Shown one piece after another: positions 27,861 through 37,984 of a DNA stretch of 64,000 bases. Under the pieces are notes generated by a model. The model made no database searches. It was not told the DNA's origin and saw nothing but the letters and a program-made list of their open reading frames with translations. Both the position numbers and the translations under genes were made by a program. Each line of letters opens with the position of its first letter. Within the stretch, counting starts at the first letter, position 1. Source of the DNA: Rhodococcus sp. G-MC3 (GTDB lineage: Bacteria > Actinomycetota > Actinomycetes > Mycobacteriales > Mycobacteriaceae); NCBI RefSeq assembly GCF_030063335.1, contig NZ_JASISW010000002.1, positions 62,001-126,000 on the forward strand, in the 5' to 3' direction.

Positions 27861-28721
27861 ATGACCATCGCCAAAAGTCGTGGCGACCGTACTCTGATGC
27901 GCGCCAAGCGCATTGTGAGTGCTCCGCTGACCGTGCTCGACACCGCGGGCGAGCAGATGTCCTTCTATGTGCGCGCCATCGGGTGGATCCCGCGCACTCT
28001 GGTCCACTACAAGAAGGAAGTACTACGGCTACTCGCCGAAGTCACCTTCGGTAGCGGCGCTCTCGCAGTCATCGGCGGCACCATCGGCGTCATCGTGATG
28101 CTTTCCGGCGCAACCGGTGTGGTCGTCGGTCTACAGGGCTACGCGGCGCTCGAGCAGCTCGGCAGCTCGGTTCTCACGGGCTTCCTGTCGGCATACATCA
28201 ACACCCGGGAGATCGCGCCCGTCGTGGCTGGTCTTGCGCTGTCGGCCACCGTCGGAGCGGGGTTCACGGCGCAGCTCGGTGCTATGCGAATTTCGGAGGA
28301 GATCGACGCCCTGGAGGTCATGGCAGTGCCCAGCGTGCCGTTCCTGGTAACGACTCGCATGATCGCAGGCTTCGTTGCCGTCATCCCGCTCTATATCGTC
28401 GGTCTGCTCGCGTCGTACATCGCCTCACGGGGAATCAGCACGATTTTCAACGGGCAGTCCAGCGGGTCATATGACCACTACTTCAACCTCTTCCTGCCAC
28501 CGGAAGACGTTCTCTATTCGTTCCTCAAGGTGTTGATCTTCGCTTTTGTATTGATCATGATCCATTGCTACTACGGATTTCACGCCTCCGGCGGACCCGC
28601 AGGTGTGGGTGTGGCCGTGGGTAGTGCCGTGCGAACAGCCATCGTGACGGTAGCTGTTCTGGACTTCTTCCTCAGCCTCGCAATTTGGGGGACCACCACC
28701 ACAGTGAGGGTTGCTGGATGA
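27861..28721 (+). CDS. YrbE/MlaE-family permease B of the mce operon
   Basis: Second permease of the Mce importer, 286 residues. The conserved coupling segment SEEIDALEVMAVPSVPFLVTTRM matches its partner, and hydrophobic segments occupy about 60-95, 120-150, 170-210, 225-245 and 255-280. It ends in ATGA shared with mceA. Heterodimerisation with YrbE-A is the expected arrangement from family knowledge. Confidence 0.94.
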   Translation: MTIAKSRGDRTLMRAKRIVSAPLTVLDTAGEQMSFYVRAIGWIPRTLVHYKKEVLRLLAEVTFGSGALAVIGGTIGVIVMLSGATGVVVGLQGYAALEQLGSSVLTGFLSAYINTREIAPVVAGLALSATVGAGFTAQLGAMRISEEIDALEVMAVPSVPFLVTTRMIAGFVAVIPLYIVGLLASYIASRGISTIFNGQSSGSYDHYFNLFLPPEDVLYSFLKVLIFAFVLIMIHCYYGFHASGGPAGVGVAVGSAVRTAIVTVAVLDFFLSLAIWGTTTTVRVAG

Positions 28722-30067
28722 TCGACTCGACGTCGCGATTGAGGAGACTGCTGCTCGGTCTTGCGTTCTTCCTGGTGCTGATCCTCTTTCTAGGATGGTC
28801 GATCACCTCGTTCAACAAGACCTTCAAGAAGGTTGTCAGCATCGACCTGATCACGGACACGGTGGGAAATGCGTTGCCGTCCAATGCCGATGTGAAAGTG
28901 CGCGGTCTGATCGTCGGTGAGGTTCGCTCTGCCTCGACCGACGACGGTGTCGTTACCGCCCATCTGGCCATCGAGCCGGACAAGGCGGAACTTATTCCGT
29001 CGAACGCCACGGCGCGGTTGCTGCCGAAGACGCTGTTCGGTGAGCGCTATGTGGCGTTGATGATTCCCGAGAACAACACCGCGTCGCCGATCGTCAACGG
29101 CACCGTACTGAAGCAGGACACCAGCGGCAGTGCCATCGAGGTCGGCGAACTGCTGGACAACCTGCTTCCGCTTCTGGAGGCGATTCCGCCGCAGGACCTG
29201 GCGAATACGCTTGGCGCGCTGGCGCAGGGAGTCAGCGGCCGCGGTCAGGAATTGGGGCTGACGATCGATCGGCTCGACAACATATTCAAGGGACTGAACA
29301 CCGAGTTGCCGAACATCCAGGAGGATCTGCGTGGTCTAGCCGACTTCTCGCAAACATACGCCGACGCCGGTCCGCAGTTGATCGACGCGTTGGACAACCT
29401 TTCCGTCACCGGAAATACGTTGGTGGAGCAGCGTCCTGCAGTGGACACGTTGATTTCGTCCCTGACGGCGACGAGCAGCTCGACGGCGGATTTCCTGCAG
29501 GCCAACTCGAACAATTTGATTCGTATCTCGGCCGATTCACGAGAGACTCTGGAGTTGTTGGCGCAGTACTCACCGTCGTTCGGGTGCGCCTTTGCTCAGT
29601 TCGTTCCGGTCGTGGAACGTGCACAGGAGGTCATCGGTGTCGGCGACGAATACCGAGCCATCAACGTGACGGCATCGTTTGTCAATCCCAAGGGACGCTA
29701 CTTGCCCAATCAGGACGAGCCGCGACTGTTCGACAATCGCGGGCCTCGGTGCTACACCCCGGCCAACACCGATGCCGGGGAGTACTTCCCTCAGTATCCG
29801 GGTGGTTCGGCAAACGACGGCTCGTACCAGGTTCCGTCCAGAAACCCAGGGCCGCAGGATATTCCGGACCTTCCGGCGCCGCAGTACTCGCCGTTGCCCG
29901 GGATAACAGAGTCGACGCCTGTAAATTACGAGGGTTCGGATTTCGAGCGTGACACTCTTGCCGTGATCTACGGCGAGGCAACAGGAACTTCGCCCGATGA
30001 TGTTCCTTCCTGGTTGACGTCCGTCGGTGCGCCGGCGCTCAGGGGTGCGGAGGTAACCATCAAATGA
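28718..30067 (+). CDS. mceA: Mce family protein A
   Basis: First of six paralogous cell-envelope lipid-transport proteins. The 449-residue protein has an N-terminal signal-anchor (about 10-31), then the MCE/MlaD domain (VSIDLITDTVGNALPSNADVKVRGLIVGEVRSAS...), a long helical region (about 130-300) and a proline-rich tail. It begins at ATG 28718, overlapping the permease stop; an earlier in-frame start lacks support. MCE proteins form a hexameric tunnel for lipids across the periplasm. The substrate of this system is unknown. Confidence 0.93.
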   Translation: MIDSTSRLRRLLLGLAFFLVLILFLGWSITSFNKTFKKVVSIDLITDTVGNALPSNADVKVRGLIVGEVRSASTDDGVVTAHLAIEPDKAELIPSNATARLLPKTLFGERYVALMIPENNTASPIVNGTVLKQDTSGSAIEVGELLDNLLPLLEAIPPQDLANTLGALAQGVSGRGQELGLTIDRLDNIFKGLNTELPNIQEDLRGLADFSQTYADAGPQLIDALDNLSVTGNTLVEQRPAVDTLISSLTATSSSTADFLQANSNNLIRISADSRETLELLAQYSPSFGCAFAQFVPVVERAQEVIGVGDEYRAINVTASFVNPKGRYLPNQDEPRLFDNRGPRCYTPANTDAGEYFPQYPGGSANDGSYQVPSRNPGPQDIPDLPAPQYSPLPGITESTPVNYEGSDFERDTLAVIYGEATGTSPDDVPSWLTSVGAPALRGAEVTIK

Positions 30068-31131
30068 GGGGACTAATCGCTCCGCTCGTCAAGCTGATCG
30101 TGTTCGCAGTAATAACAATTCTCGCTACCGCGACGCTGGCGTTCTCCATCGCGAACATCAGTGGCGGTGGCGGCAAGACGTACAGCGCGATCTTCAGTGA
30201 TGTCGCCTCGCTCAACAAAGGCGACGAGGTTCGAATCGCAGGCGTTCGTGTCGGAGACGTGAAGAACATCGAGATCGTCAACGAGCGCGAGGCCAAGATC
30301 GAATTCTCGGTCGACGGCCGCGACTACCTTCCATCGACCGTCACCGCGAACCTGCGGTACCGAAATCTCGTCGGCCAGCGGTACGTTGCCATCGAGCAAG
30401 GTGTCGGAGAGCAGGGCGGCAAGATCAATCCCGGTGACACGATTCCACTGTCGCAGACCAAGCCCGCAGTCAATCTCACTACCCTGTTCGACGGTTTCCG
30501 TCCGCTCTTCCAGACGCTCAGCGCCGACGACGTGAATAAATTGTCGTACCAGATCATCCAGGTGTTTCAGGGGGAATCGGGAACTATCTCGGAGCTAGTG
30601 CGCAACACTGCGAGCCTCACCAACACGGTGGCCGACAAGGACGCTGTGATCGGGGCTGTCATCACCAACCTCAACACGGTGCTGCAAACGGTCAATCAGA
30701 ACGACGACCAGTTGGACTCGTTGATCGTCAACACTCAGCAGTTGGTCTCCGGTCTGTCCGCGGACCGCGACGTCGTCGGTTCTGCGGTCACCTCGCTGGC
30801 AGGTCTCACCGATGCCACAGCGGGCCTCCTGGAGCCGACGCGGCCGTCCATCCAGGGTTCGATCGCAGCTCTGAACACGTTGGCAACAACGTTGAACAGG
30901 CGTGAAGATGATGTCAACAAGGTCCTTCAGACATTGCCGAAGAAGCTGGACAAACTGGTGCGCACAGCGCAGCAGGGCTCGTGGTTCACGTTCTACATAT
31001 GCGGCATCGACATTGTGGCAGGACCTGGAACCTCGCCCAATCTCAATCTGCCGACGGGTTTGCCGACCGTGAATCAACCGCTGTACACGAATTCGGCTTC
31101 GCGTTGCAAAGCTGGGGGGATCAAAGAATGA
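30064..31131 (+). CDS. mceB: Mce family protein B
   Basis: A 355-residue MCE protein with an N-terminal membrane anchor (about 5-25, LIVFAVITILATATLAFSI) and an MlaD domain containing YSAIFSDVASLNKGDEVRIAGVRVGDV. Helical heptad-rich sequence follows to about 300. It overlaps mceA by 4 bp (ATGA) and mceC likewise, so the subunits are made in a fixed ratio. Two cysteines near the C-terminus (FYICGIDI and SRCKAGG) are typical of MceB. Confidence 0.93.
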   Translation: MRGLIAPLVKLIVFAVITILATATLAFSIANISGGGGKTYSAIFSDVASLNKGDEVRIAGVRVGDVKNIEIVNEREAKIEFSVDGRDYLPSTVTANLRYRNLVGQRYVAIEQGVGEQGGKINPGDTIPLSQTKPAVNLTTLFDGFRPLFQTLSADDVNKLSYQIIQVFQGESGTISELVRNTASLTNTVADKDAVIGAVITNLNTVLQTVNQNDDQLDSLIVNTQQLVSGLSADRDVVGSAVTSLAGLTDATAGLLEPTRPSIQGSIAALNTLATTLNRREDDVNKVLQTLPKKLDKLVRTAQQGSWFTFYICGIDIVAGPGTSPNLNLPTGLPTVNQPLYTNSASRCKAGGIKE

Positions 31132-32120
31132 AGAAGCGTAGCCCCGTGGTTCTCGGCGCACTCGGCATTGCCATCGTGCTGCTGGCCACGATATCGGTGT
31201 TCTTTCTCGACAAACTTCCGATCGTCGGTGCCGGATCGACCTTTACCGCTGAGTTCACCGAAGCCGCAGGTCTCAAGCCGGGCAACGAAGTTCGCATCGC
31301 AGGTGTCAAAGTCGGTCAGGTCAGCTCCGTGGAACTCGACGGGGACAAGGTCGATGTCGACTTTCGAGTACAGGACGCGTGGGTTGGCAACAACTCGACG
31401 GCGTCGATTCAGATCAAGACGCTGCTCGGACAGAAGTACCTCGCGATCGACCCTCGTGGTGACGATGTACTGAAGCCGAAGGAGCCGATCCCGGTGGAGC
31501 GCACCACATCTCCGTACGACGTCATCGATGCGTTCTCCGATGCCGCATCGACCATCGAAGACATCGACACCAACCAGCTGGCGTCGAGCTTCGAGACACT
31601 TTCGCAGGCGTTCTCGGAGACTCCGGCGGACATTCGCTCTTCCCTCGATGGAGTCAGCCGACTCTCCGAGAGCATCTCGAGCCGCGACGACGAACTGCAG
31701 AAGCTGTTCGAAGCAACCGGTAAGACGACGAAGGTGTTGGCGGACAGGAACGAGGAGTTCAATCGCCTGATTACCGACGCAGGGCCGCTGCTCGAAGAGT
31801 TGAACAATCGTCAGCAGTCGATCTCGCAGCTGCTGACAGGCGTGCAACGGCTCTCTCAGCAGCTCACAGGATTGGTTCGCGACAACGAGCAGCAGATCAC
31901 TCCGATGCTCGAGCAGTTGAACGGAGTCATCGACATTCTCAACAAGAACAACGACGCACTCTCGCGGGGCTTGGAGCTCTACGCGCCGTTCGTCCGGCTG
32001 TACTCCAACGTCGTCGGAAACGGCCGCTGGTTGGACATAACCTTGGCCAACCTCACACCCCCCGGTTTGCCATTGATTCCGGGCTATCGCCAACCTGCGC
32101 GTGACCTGGGAGGCAACTGA
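31128..32120 (+). CDS. mceC: Mce family protein C
   Basis: A 330-residue MCE protein. The N-terminal anchor is [22 protein letters not shown] (about 6-27) and the MlaD domain begins [27 protein letters not shown]. Residues about 140-270 are helical with coiled-coil character ([20 protein letters not shown]). I chose ATG 31128, which overlaps the mceB stop, over an upstream in-frame start. Its TGA shares one base with the mceD ATG. Confidence 0.93.
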   Translation: MKKRSPVVLGALGIAIVLLATISVFFLDKLPIVGAGSTFTAEFTEAAGLKPGNEVRIAGVKVGQVSSVELDGDKVDVDFRVQDAWVGNNSTASIQIKTLLGQKYLAIDPRGDDVLKPKEPIPVERTTSPYDVIDAFSDAASTIEDIDTNQLASSFETLSQAFSETPADIRSSLDGVSRLSESISSRDDELQKLFEATGKTTKVLADRNEEFNRLITDAGPLLEELNNRQQSISQLLTGVQRLSQQLTGLVRDNEQQITPMLEQLNGVIDILNKNNDALSRGLELYAPFVRLYSNVVGNGRWLDITLANLTPPGLPLIPGYRQPARDLGGN

Positions 32121-33400
32121 TGAGTGATTCGGGAGAAACCGTGAAGAAGACCGGCGGCCGCCGTGCCGTCATCGCGGGTATCGTCATCGCCGCACTCGTC
32201 ATCGCCGGCGGACTGTGGTGGGTGTTCACCCGTGCGGGTGCAACCAATATCACCGCGTACTTCGACAAGTCCGTCGGTATCTACGAAGGATCCGATGTCC
32301 GCGTTCTCGGTGTGTCCGTCGGCAATGTGACCTCGGTGGTGCCCCAGGGTGACCAGGTCGAGGTCAAGATGCGCGTCCAGCGCGGCGTCGACATCCCCTC
32401 GGACGCCAAGGCCGCTCAGATCACCCCGTCACTCGTCTCCGATCGGTACGTGCAACTCGCTCCGGCCTACTCCGGCGGGGACAAGATGTCGGGCGATACC
32501 GTCATCCCGCGAGAACGAACGGCAACCCCGGTAGAGGTCGATCAGATCTACGCCAGTATCGACGAGCTCTCGACCGCGCTCGGGCCCAACGGTGCAAATG
32601 CCAACGGCGCACTCACCGACCTGGTGAACACCGGCGCTGCCAACCTCGATGGCAACGGTGCGGCTCTAGGCGACACCATCACCGAGCTGACTGCCGCCTC
32701 GCGCACGCTCAGTGACTCGCGCGGCGACCTGTTCGACACCGTCAAGAATTTGCAGACGTTCGTCTCTGCGCTCGCAGCGAACGATCAGCAGGTCAGGGAG
32801 TTCAACAACCAGCTGGCCGATCTGACGGGTTTCCTCAACGGGGAACGTGACGATTTGGGAGCGGCGCTCAACCAGCTGTCCATTTCGCTCGGTGATGTCG
32901 CCGGATTCGTGGCGGACAACCGAGATCAGTTGGTGCAGGCCGCAAACGGTCTGGTACAGCCGACTCAGACGCTGTCGGATCGAAAGGATTCCATCGTGGA
33001 AACTCTGACGATTCTTCCGCTCGCTATCAGCAACCTGGTGAACTCCTACGACGCAGAGTCCGGAACTCTCGCATCGCGGGCGAACCTGCAGAACGAAACT
33101 CAGGATCCGCTCGGAACAGTCTGCCGATTGATCGACCTCGGCAAACTGGTCCCGGGAGATCCGCGTTTCCAACAGCTCGGTGCGCAGATCCAACCCGTCA
33201 TCGATCGATGCGGCGAGATCACTTCGCTGATTCAGGGGCCGGTTCGCGACTCCGGACTGGTACTTCCGTTCGGTGTGCTGACGAACGAGACCCAGCAGGG
33301 CAACGTCGTCCCGGGCACGGTGCCCGGCAACGTCTCACCACGACTCGGCGAAAACAACAAGATGCCCGGTCTGCAGCAAACGCTTGGAGGGGGACAGTGA
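32120..33400 (+). CDS. mceD: Mce family protein D
   Basis: A 426-residue MCE protein with a membrane anchor at about residues 14-36 ([21 protein letters not shown]). Its MlaD domain shows [32 protein letters not shown] helical region follows and the C-terminal 60 residues are glycine-, asparagine- and proline-containing. Stop-start overlaps on both sides (TGATG and GTGA) place it firmly in the operon. Confidence 0.93.
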   Translation: MSDSGETVKKTGGRRAVIAGIVIAALVIAGGLWWVFTRAGATNITAYFDKSVGIYEGSDVRVLGVSVGNVTSVVPQGDQVEVKMRVQRGVDIPSDAKAAQITPSLVSDRYVQLAPAYSGGDKMSGDTVIPRERTATPVEVDQIYASIDELSTALGPNGANANGALTDLVNTGAANLDGNGAALGDTITELTAASRTLSDSRGDLFDTVKNLQTFVSALAANDQQVREFNNQLADLTGFLNGERDDLGAALNQLSISLGDVAGFVADNRDQLVQAANGLVQPTQTLSDRKDSIVETLTILPLAISNLVNSYDAESGTLASRANLQNETQDPLGTVCRLIDLGKLVPGDPRFQQLGAQIQPVIDRCGEITSLIQGPVRDSGLVLPFGVLTNETQQGNVVPGTVPGNVSPRLGENNKMPGLQQTLGGGQ

Positions 33401-34740
33401 TCTTGTCGATCAGGACATCGCCGACGAGCAAAGCGGGTCGGGTTGCTCCGCAGGCCGCTGCGCGGCGGCGGCACTTGACCGCCATCGTCGGCGCCACGGT
33501 TATCGCACTGTCGGCCACCGCGTGTTCACAAGGTGTGTACGGCATTCCGCTCCCCGGCGGTGCCGACACCGGTAGCAATCCCCTTCGGTTGACGATTCAG
33601 TTTCAGGACGTTCTCGATCTCGTTCCGCAGTCGACAGTCAAGGTCGACGGTGTCGAGGTCGGTAGGGTCGACTCGATTTCGGTGCCCGACGGTGAATGGA
33701 CCGCGAACGTCGGTGTCATCGTCAACGACTCGGTGAACCTTCCGGCGAACGCCACCGCAGCCGTCGAACAGACCTCGATTCTGGGTGAGAAGTTCATCCA
33801 GTTGACGGTCCCGGAGGGTGATTCCGATCCGAAGAGGCTTGCCGACGGTGACACCATCCCGCTCGACCGCACGCGTGTAACCACCAATATCGAACAGGTG
33901 CTCGGTGCGCTCTCGTTGCTTCTCAACGGTGGTGGCGTCGGTCAGCTGGCTCCGATCGTCAAGGAGTTGAACGCTGCGTTCTCAGGCCGCGAGGGCACGA
34001 CTCGGAATCTGTTGGAGGAGGCCAACACTCTGATCGGCGGCCTCGAAGAGCAAAAGAACGACATCACACGGGCACTCGACGGACTCGACGTGTTGACCAC
34101 TCAGGTGAGCGCGCAGACGGACAAGATTGATCGCGTACTGCAGGATCTTCCGATCGCTACCGGTGTGCTGGAAGAACAGCGTCCGCAGTTGACTCAGATG
34201 CTCGGACAGCTCGACCGTCTGGGCGCAGTCGGCACCAACGTGATCGATCAGTCCAGAGACGATCTGATCGCCGATCTTCGCGCACTCCGGCCGACTCTGC
34301 AGGCGCTGGCAGCATCGGGTGACGACATCGTCACCACGTTGCCGCTGATTCCGACGCTCCCGTTCCCGGATGGCATCGAGGAGGTCACCCAGGGCGACTC
34401 GGCGAACCTCTTCCTCTCACTCGACCTGTCCATTGGTACTGCACTCCGTAACTTCGGTGTGGGAGAGGGCGATCCGGTCTACATTCCGCCGAAGTACGGT
34501 GACTCGTTGCCGCTGGTGGATCCGTCGAATCCCTACTACAACGGCAACGGACCGCGTCCGGGTTGGCCGACGATCTCGCTGCTGCCATTGCCGCCGATCA
34601 TTCCCAAACCGGTTCCGGCACCGGGCGTACCGGTCGCGCCGGGAGTCGAACCGGTCGCAGGCGAACCTGGGGCAGCTCCGGCTCCGACTCCGTTTGCACC
34701 TCTGAACGATCTACTCGAGCAACTCGGAGGTGGGCTGTGA
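33397..34740 (+). CDS. mceE: Mce family lipoprotein E
   Basis: MceE proteins are the lipoprotein members of Mce complexes. This 447-residue one starts at GTG 33397 and has a basic N-terminus (AARRR), a hydrophobic stretch and a lipobox LSATAC with the acylated cysteine at residue 43. The MlaD domain begins [29 protein letters not shown]. The C-terminus is rich in proline, alanine and valine ([19 protein letters not shown]). It overlaps mceD and mceF by 4 bp each. Confidence 0.94.
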   Translation: MILSIRTSPTSKAGRVAPQAAARRRHLTAIVGATVIALSATACSQGVYGIPLPGGADTGSNPLRLTIQFQDVLDLVPQSTVKVDGVEVGRVDSISVPDGEWTANVGVIVNDSVNLPANATAAVEQTSILGEKFIQLTVPEGDSDPKRLADGDTIPLDRTRVTTNIEQVLGALSLLLNGGGVGQLAPIVKELNAAFSGREGTTRNLLEEANTLIGGLEEQKNDITRALDGLDVLTTQVSAQTDKIDRVLQDLPIATGVLEEQRPQLTQMLGQLDRLGAVGTNVIDQSRDDLIADLRALRPTLQALAASGDDIVTTLPLIPTLPFPDGIEEVTQGDSANLFLSLDLSIGTALRNFGVGEGDPVYIPPKYGDSLPLVDPSNPYYNGNGPRPGWPTISLLPLPPIIPKPVPAPGVPVAPGVEPVAGEPGAAPAPTPFAPLNDLLEQLGGGL

Positions 34741-35984
34741 GATCGCGGCTGGTCAAGATTCAGCTCATTGCATTCGTCATCGTTGCCATCGTGGGCATCG
34801 TGTACGTCGGCGGAAAATACGTTCGGCTCGACAATCTGCTCGGGTTCGGTCAGTATCGGGTCAACGCCGAGTTCGCCGATTCCGGTGGCATTTTCTCCAA
34901 CGCAGAGGTCACCTACCGCGGTGTGCCCGTCGGCACCGTCGGTGAGCTCTCGTTGACCCAGAGCGGCATCAACGTGGAACTGCTGTTGGACAGCGGTGGT
35001 CTGGACATTCCGGATTCGGCGAAAGCTGTCGTCGCCAACCGGTCTGCAATCGGTGAGCAGTACGTCGATCTGCAGCCGACAAGCGACGAGGGTCCGTACC
35101 TCGTCGACGGTTCGACGATCGCAACGGCAAACACCCAAACGCCTGTACCCGTCGAGGAAGTTCTCGCCAGTACCAATCAACTCGTGAAGACGGTTCCCCT
35201 GAAGAATCTGACCACGGTGGTTCAGGAACTTGGCGCTGCATTCGATGGTAAGGGCGACGATCTGCAGGTTCTGGTCGATTCGCTCGGGTCGCTGTCGGAG
35301 ACTGGCAACGAGGCGCTGCCAGAGACGCTTGCTCTGATCAGGGACAGCAGGACGGTGCTCGACACGCAATCCGAGCAATCTTCGGCCATCCGCCAGTTCA
35401 GTGCCGATCTGAACTCGGTGACGGCCCAGCTGCGCAACAGTGATCCGGATATCAGGCGGCTCATCAACACGGGCACTGCGGCCAGTGACCAGATCGGTGC
35501 ATTGATCGCCGAGGGTGGACCTGCACTGACGACCGATTTGACGAACATCAACTCGGTTACCGAGCTTGCTGCTCCGAGAGCGCTCGCGCTCAAGCCGCTG
35601 CTGATCTTCCTGCCTGCCCTTGCTGCCGGCGCAAGCACGCTCGTGCCGGGCGACGGAACGATTCACCAGGGACTGTTGCTGGAGACGAACAACCCGCCGC
35701 CGTGCACCGTCGGCTACGAAGGCTCGCAGGCGATTCTCGACGAGGAGAAGGCGAAGAACCCCAACTTCGATCTCACCGAGGAGAACTACCCGCTGAATCT
35801 TCAGGCCAACTGCGCAACACCCGAGGGCAGTGTGACGGGCGTTCGCAGCGCAAATCGCATCGTCTTCGCTGATCCGGAGACTCCGCAGCCGTGGGACAGC
35901 AAGCCCAAGGTAGATCCGGAGAAGCTCAACCTCAACCCGATCGCGTCGCAGCTTGCGCCGCTGCTCGGGGTGACTCCGAAGTAA
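34737..35984 (+). CDS. mceF: Mce family protein F
   Basis: Last MCE subunit, 415 residues. N-terminal anchor at about residues 7-25 (IQLIAFVIVAIVGIVYVGG), then the MlaD domain (YRVNAEFADSGGIFSNAEVTYRGVPVGTVG) and helical region. A CTVGY and LQANCAT pair of cysteines near the C-terminus is common in MceF. The gene is followed by a perfect hairpin, so the core operon may end here, with the two associated genes partly uncoupled. Confidence 0.93.
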   Translation: MRSRLVKIQLIAFVIVAIVGIVYVGGKYVRLDNLLGFGQYRVNAEFADSGGIFSNAEVTYRGVPVGTVGELSLTQSGINVELLLDSGGLDIPDSAKAVVANRSAIGEQYVDLQPTSDEGPYLVDGSTIATANTQTPVPVEEVLASTNQLVKTVPLKNLTTVVQELGAAFDGKGDDLQVLVDSLGSLSETGNEALPETLALIRDSRTVLDTQSEQSSAIRQFSADLNSVTAQLRNSDPDIRRLINTGTAASDQIGALIAEGGPALTTDLTNINSVTELAAPRALALKPLLIFLPALAAGASTLVPGDGTIHQGLLLETNNPPPCTVGYEGSQAILDEEKAKNPNFDLTEENYPLNLQANCATPEGSVTGVRSANRIVFADPETPQPWDSKPKVDPEKLNLNPIASQLAPLLGVTPK

Positions 35985-36015
35985 AGCTGATCCACGAACA
36001 GCACTGACTGTGCGG

Positions 36016-36054
36016 GTGGCGACAATCCTGGTCGAACGCGAGGATTGTCGCCAC
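36016..36054 (+). terminator. Perfect hairpin at the end of mceF
   Basis: GTGGCGACAATCCT (36016-36029) pairs perfectly over 14 bp with AGGATTGTCGCCAC (36041-36054), loop of 11. No U-tract follows, so it may act as a partial terminator or as a 3' RNA stabiliser. Confidence 0.65.
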
Positions 36055-36125
36055 TCGTCGTTCGAATAGAAGCTTCGGTCCTCGGACTCGAAAGTGCCCG
36101 TGTTACCGAAGAGTAAGGTTGTACT

Positions 36126-36881
36126 GTGACGTCAAACACCGAAGCTCGGGATCCGGAATTCACGGACCCAGAATCGAAGAAGAATCCAGCCAAACCAGTG
36201 TTGATCGGCGCTTCCATTGTTGCGGTGATCGCACTTGCCGCGAGCGTGTGGTTCGGCATCGGGTGGAAGTCCGCCGCCACCGACCAGAACATCGCCGATG
36301 TACGAGATTCAGCGTTGGCGGGAGCCCAGCAGGCAGCTATCAATCTGAGTTCGGTGGACTCTGCGAATCTCGACGGTTCGCTGGACACGATGATGTCGTC
36401 GGTCACCGGCGACGAGATGACCAACTACCTCGACGAGACTCGGTCGTCGATCAGCGACGAGCAACGTAACTCGGGGCGCAAGATCACCGCCGAGGTGATC
36501 GGATCCTCGCTCACCGAACTCAACGTCGACGACAAGACAGCTACGGCTGTGTTGATCGTCGCCAACCTCACCACGGGTCCCGACGACACAGCGCCCGAGC
36601 GGAGTCGCGCAGTGATGCGGATGTTCCTGCAGGACGTCGACGGCACGTGGAAGGTCAACAAGCTTCTCCCCGTGGGTGACCGGGCACCGATCGGTGACGA
36701 CAACGCCAGGGTCTACAACCAGCCTGCGGATGGTACTGCGACAGACCCGAATGCGACCGCTGACCCGAGCGCGCCCGCTGACCCGAGCGCGCCCGCTGAC
36801 CCGAGCGCGCCCGCTGACCCGAATGCGACCGCTGATCCGAGCGCCCCTGCCGCGGTTCCCGACACGTCCGCAGGCCCCTAG
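36126..36881 (+). CDS. Mce-associated membrane protein (Mam type), first copy
   Basis: A 251-residue protein with one membrane helix at about residues 20-43 (VLIGASIVAVIALAASVWFGIGW) and an extracytoplasmic domain resembling the mycobacterial Mce-associated proteins, such as those downstream of mce1. These are thought to stabilise or assist the Mce complex. The last 55 residues are a DPSAPA/DPNATA hexapeptide repeat. Start is GTG 36126. It is 141 bp after mceF, beyond a hairpin, and 86 bp before a second related gene. Confidence 0.85.
   Translation: MTSNTEARDPEFTDPESKKNPAKPVLIGASIVAVIALAASVWFGIGWKSAATDQNIADVRDSALAGAQQAAINLSSVDSANLDGSLDTMMSSVTGDEMTNYLDETRSSISDEQRNSGRKITAEVIGSSLTELNVDDKTATAVLIVANLTTGPDDTAPERSRAVMRMFLQDVDGTWKVNKLLPVGDRAPIGDDNARVYNQPADGTATDPNATADPSAPADPSAPADPSAPADPNATADPSAPAAVPDTSAGP
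36741..36850 (+). repeat. 18-bp tandem repeat encoding ADPSAP/ADPNAT hexapeptides
   Basis: Six hexapeptide units (TDPNAT, ADPSAP three times, ADPNAT, ADPSAP). The three middle units GCTGACCCGAGCGCGCCC are identical in sequence, which points to recent expansion. Confidence 0.9.
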
Positions 36882-36967
36882 AGGACCAGGCCGAGTCCCA
36901 GTTCAGCCATACGTGATTTTCTGACGCACCTCGGTGAGGTCGTCAGTAGCAACAGAGGAGTTCCGCA

Positions 36968-37750
36968 GTGCCCCCACAGCGCCGGAAAATCGTTCCCCCG
37001 AACACCACGAGCCAGTCTCGCAAGAAGATGGCGGGGTCGACGCGCAAACCGTCACCTGAAGCTGCAGGTGTCGACCCCGCGTCAGAGGCAGTCGATACCG
37101 GCGTCGAGCCGACGACAGAGTTTCCTGCCGCGCCCGACACAACCGAGCCTGCCGCTGTGTCTTCGGATGCGGCTGTGTCTTCGGATGGTACTGGGCCATC
37201 ACTGACGAAGAGCACGTCTTCGTCCCAGCCGGAGGCTGCTGCTCCTCGTGCGCACGCTCGCCGAATCGGTTGGGCTCCCGCGTTGCTGATGGTTTTCGTG
37301 GCGCTTGCCCTCGTCGTGTTCGCGGTGGTGGCTGCCCTGAAGCCCGGTACCGGGAACGACAATGAGGCGTGGGTCGATCAGGGCGCGACGTCGGAGGTGA
37401 CACGGTCGGCGACGGATGCATTGACTGCGATCTACGGCTACAGCTACGACACCGTGGATGATCAGTTCTCCGGCGTCGATGCTTTCCTGACCGAGAAAAT
37501 GGCTCAGGAGTTCGACAGCCAGGCCGAGACGATCAAGTCCTCGGCGCGTCAGACTCAGGCCGCGACCGAGGTCGACATGATGGATATCGGCGTCAGTCGG
37601 TTGGAGTCCGATAGTGCCGAGTTGATCATCAACATGAACGTCAGCACCACCCAGCAAGGCGTCGCTCGGGGAAGCGTCACTCTTCCGTTGATCGTGAATA
37701 TGGAGAAAGTCGACGGGAAATGGCTTCTGTCGGCGATCGATCCTCGCTGA
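36968..37750 (+). CDS. Mce-associated membrane protein (Mam type), second copy
   Basis: A 260-residue protein with an 95-residue Ser/Thr/Ala-rich cytosolic N-terminus that includes a short duplicated AAVSSD unit, one membrane helix at about 99-121 (ALLMVFVALALVVFAVVAAL), and an extracytoplasmic domain (VTRSATDALTAIYGYSYDTVDDQFSGVDAFLTEKMAQEF) of the Mce-associated family. Start is GTG 36968. Paired Mam proteins at the end of mce operons are the usual pattern. It is followed by 234 bp of AT-richer sequence before the next gene. Confidence 0.87.
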   Translation: MPPQRRKIVPPNTTSQSRKKMAGSTRKPSPEAAGVDPASEAVDTGVEPTTEFPAAPDTTEPAAVSSDAAVSSDGTGPSLTKSTSSSQPEAAAPRAHARRIGWAPALLMVFVALALVVFAVVAALKPGTGNDNEAWVDQGATSEVTRSATDALTAIYGYSYDTVDDQFSGVDAFLTEKMAQEFDSQAETIKSSARQTQAATEVDMMDIGVSRLESDSAELIINMNVSTTQQGVARGSVTLPLIVNMEKVDGKWLLSAIDPR

Positions 37751-37984
37751 TCGAAGTGTGATATCCGATACACCTCGTGAGGGTAAGAAACTATATAAAC
37801 CGACCGTAGGTGTGGTTTATTGCGCGTTATTCATAATGCGTAGTTGGTTCGTGCTCGGATAGCGGCCGATGTGGCAGTTAACATCGCGCTTGCGTCCCAC
37901 TGTGGGGCGAGCTCTGGTTGCGCGAGATCCGCCTCCTGGCCGCTCGCGTCGCCGGAGCCGGTTTCGCGAGAATACGGAGCACAC

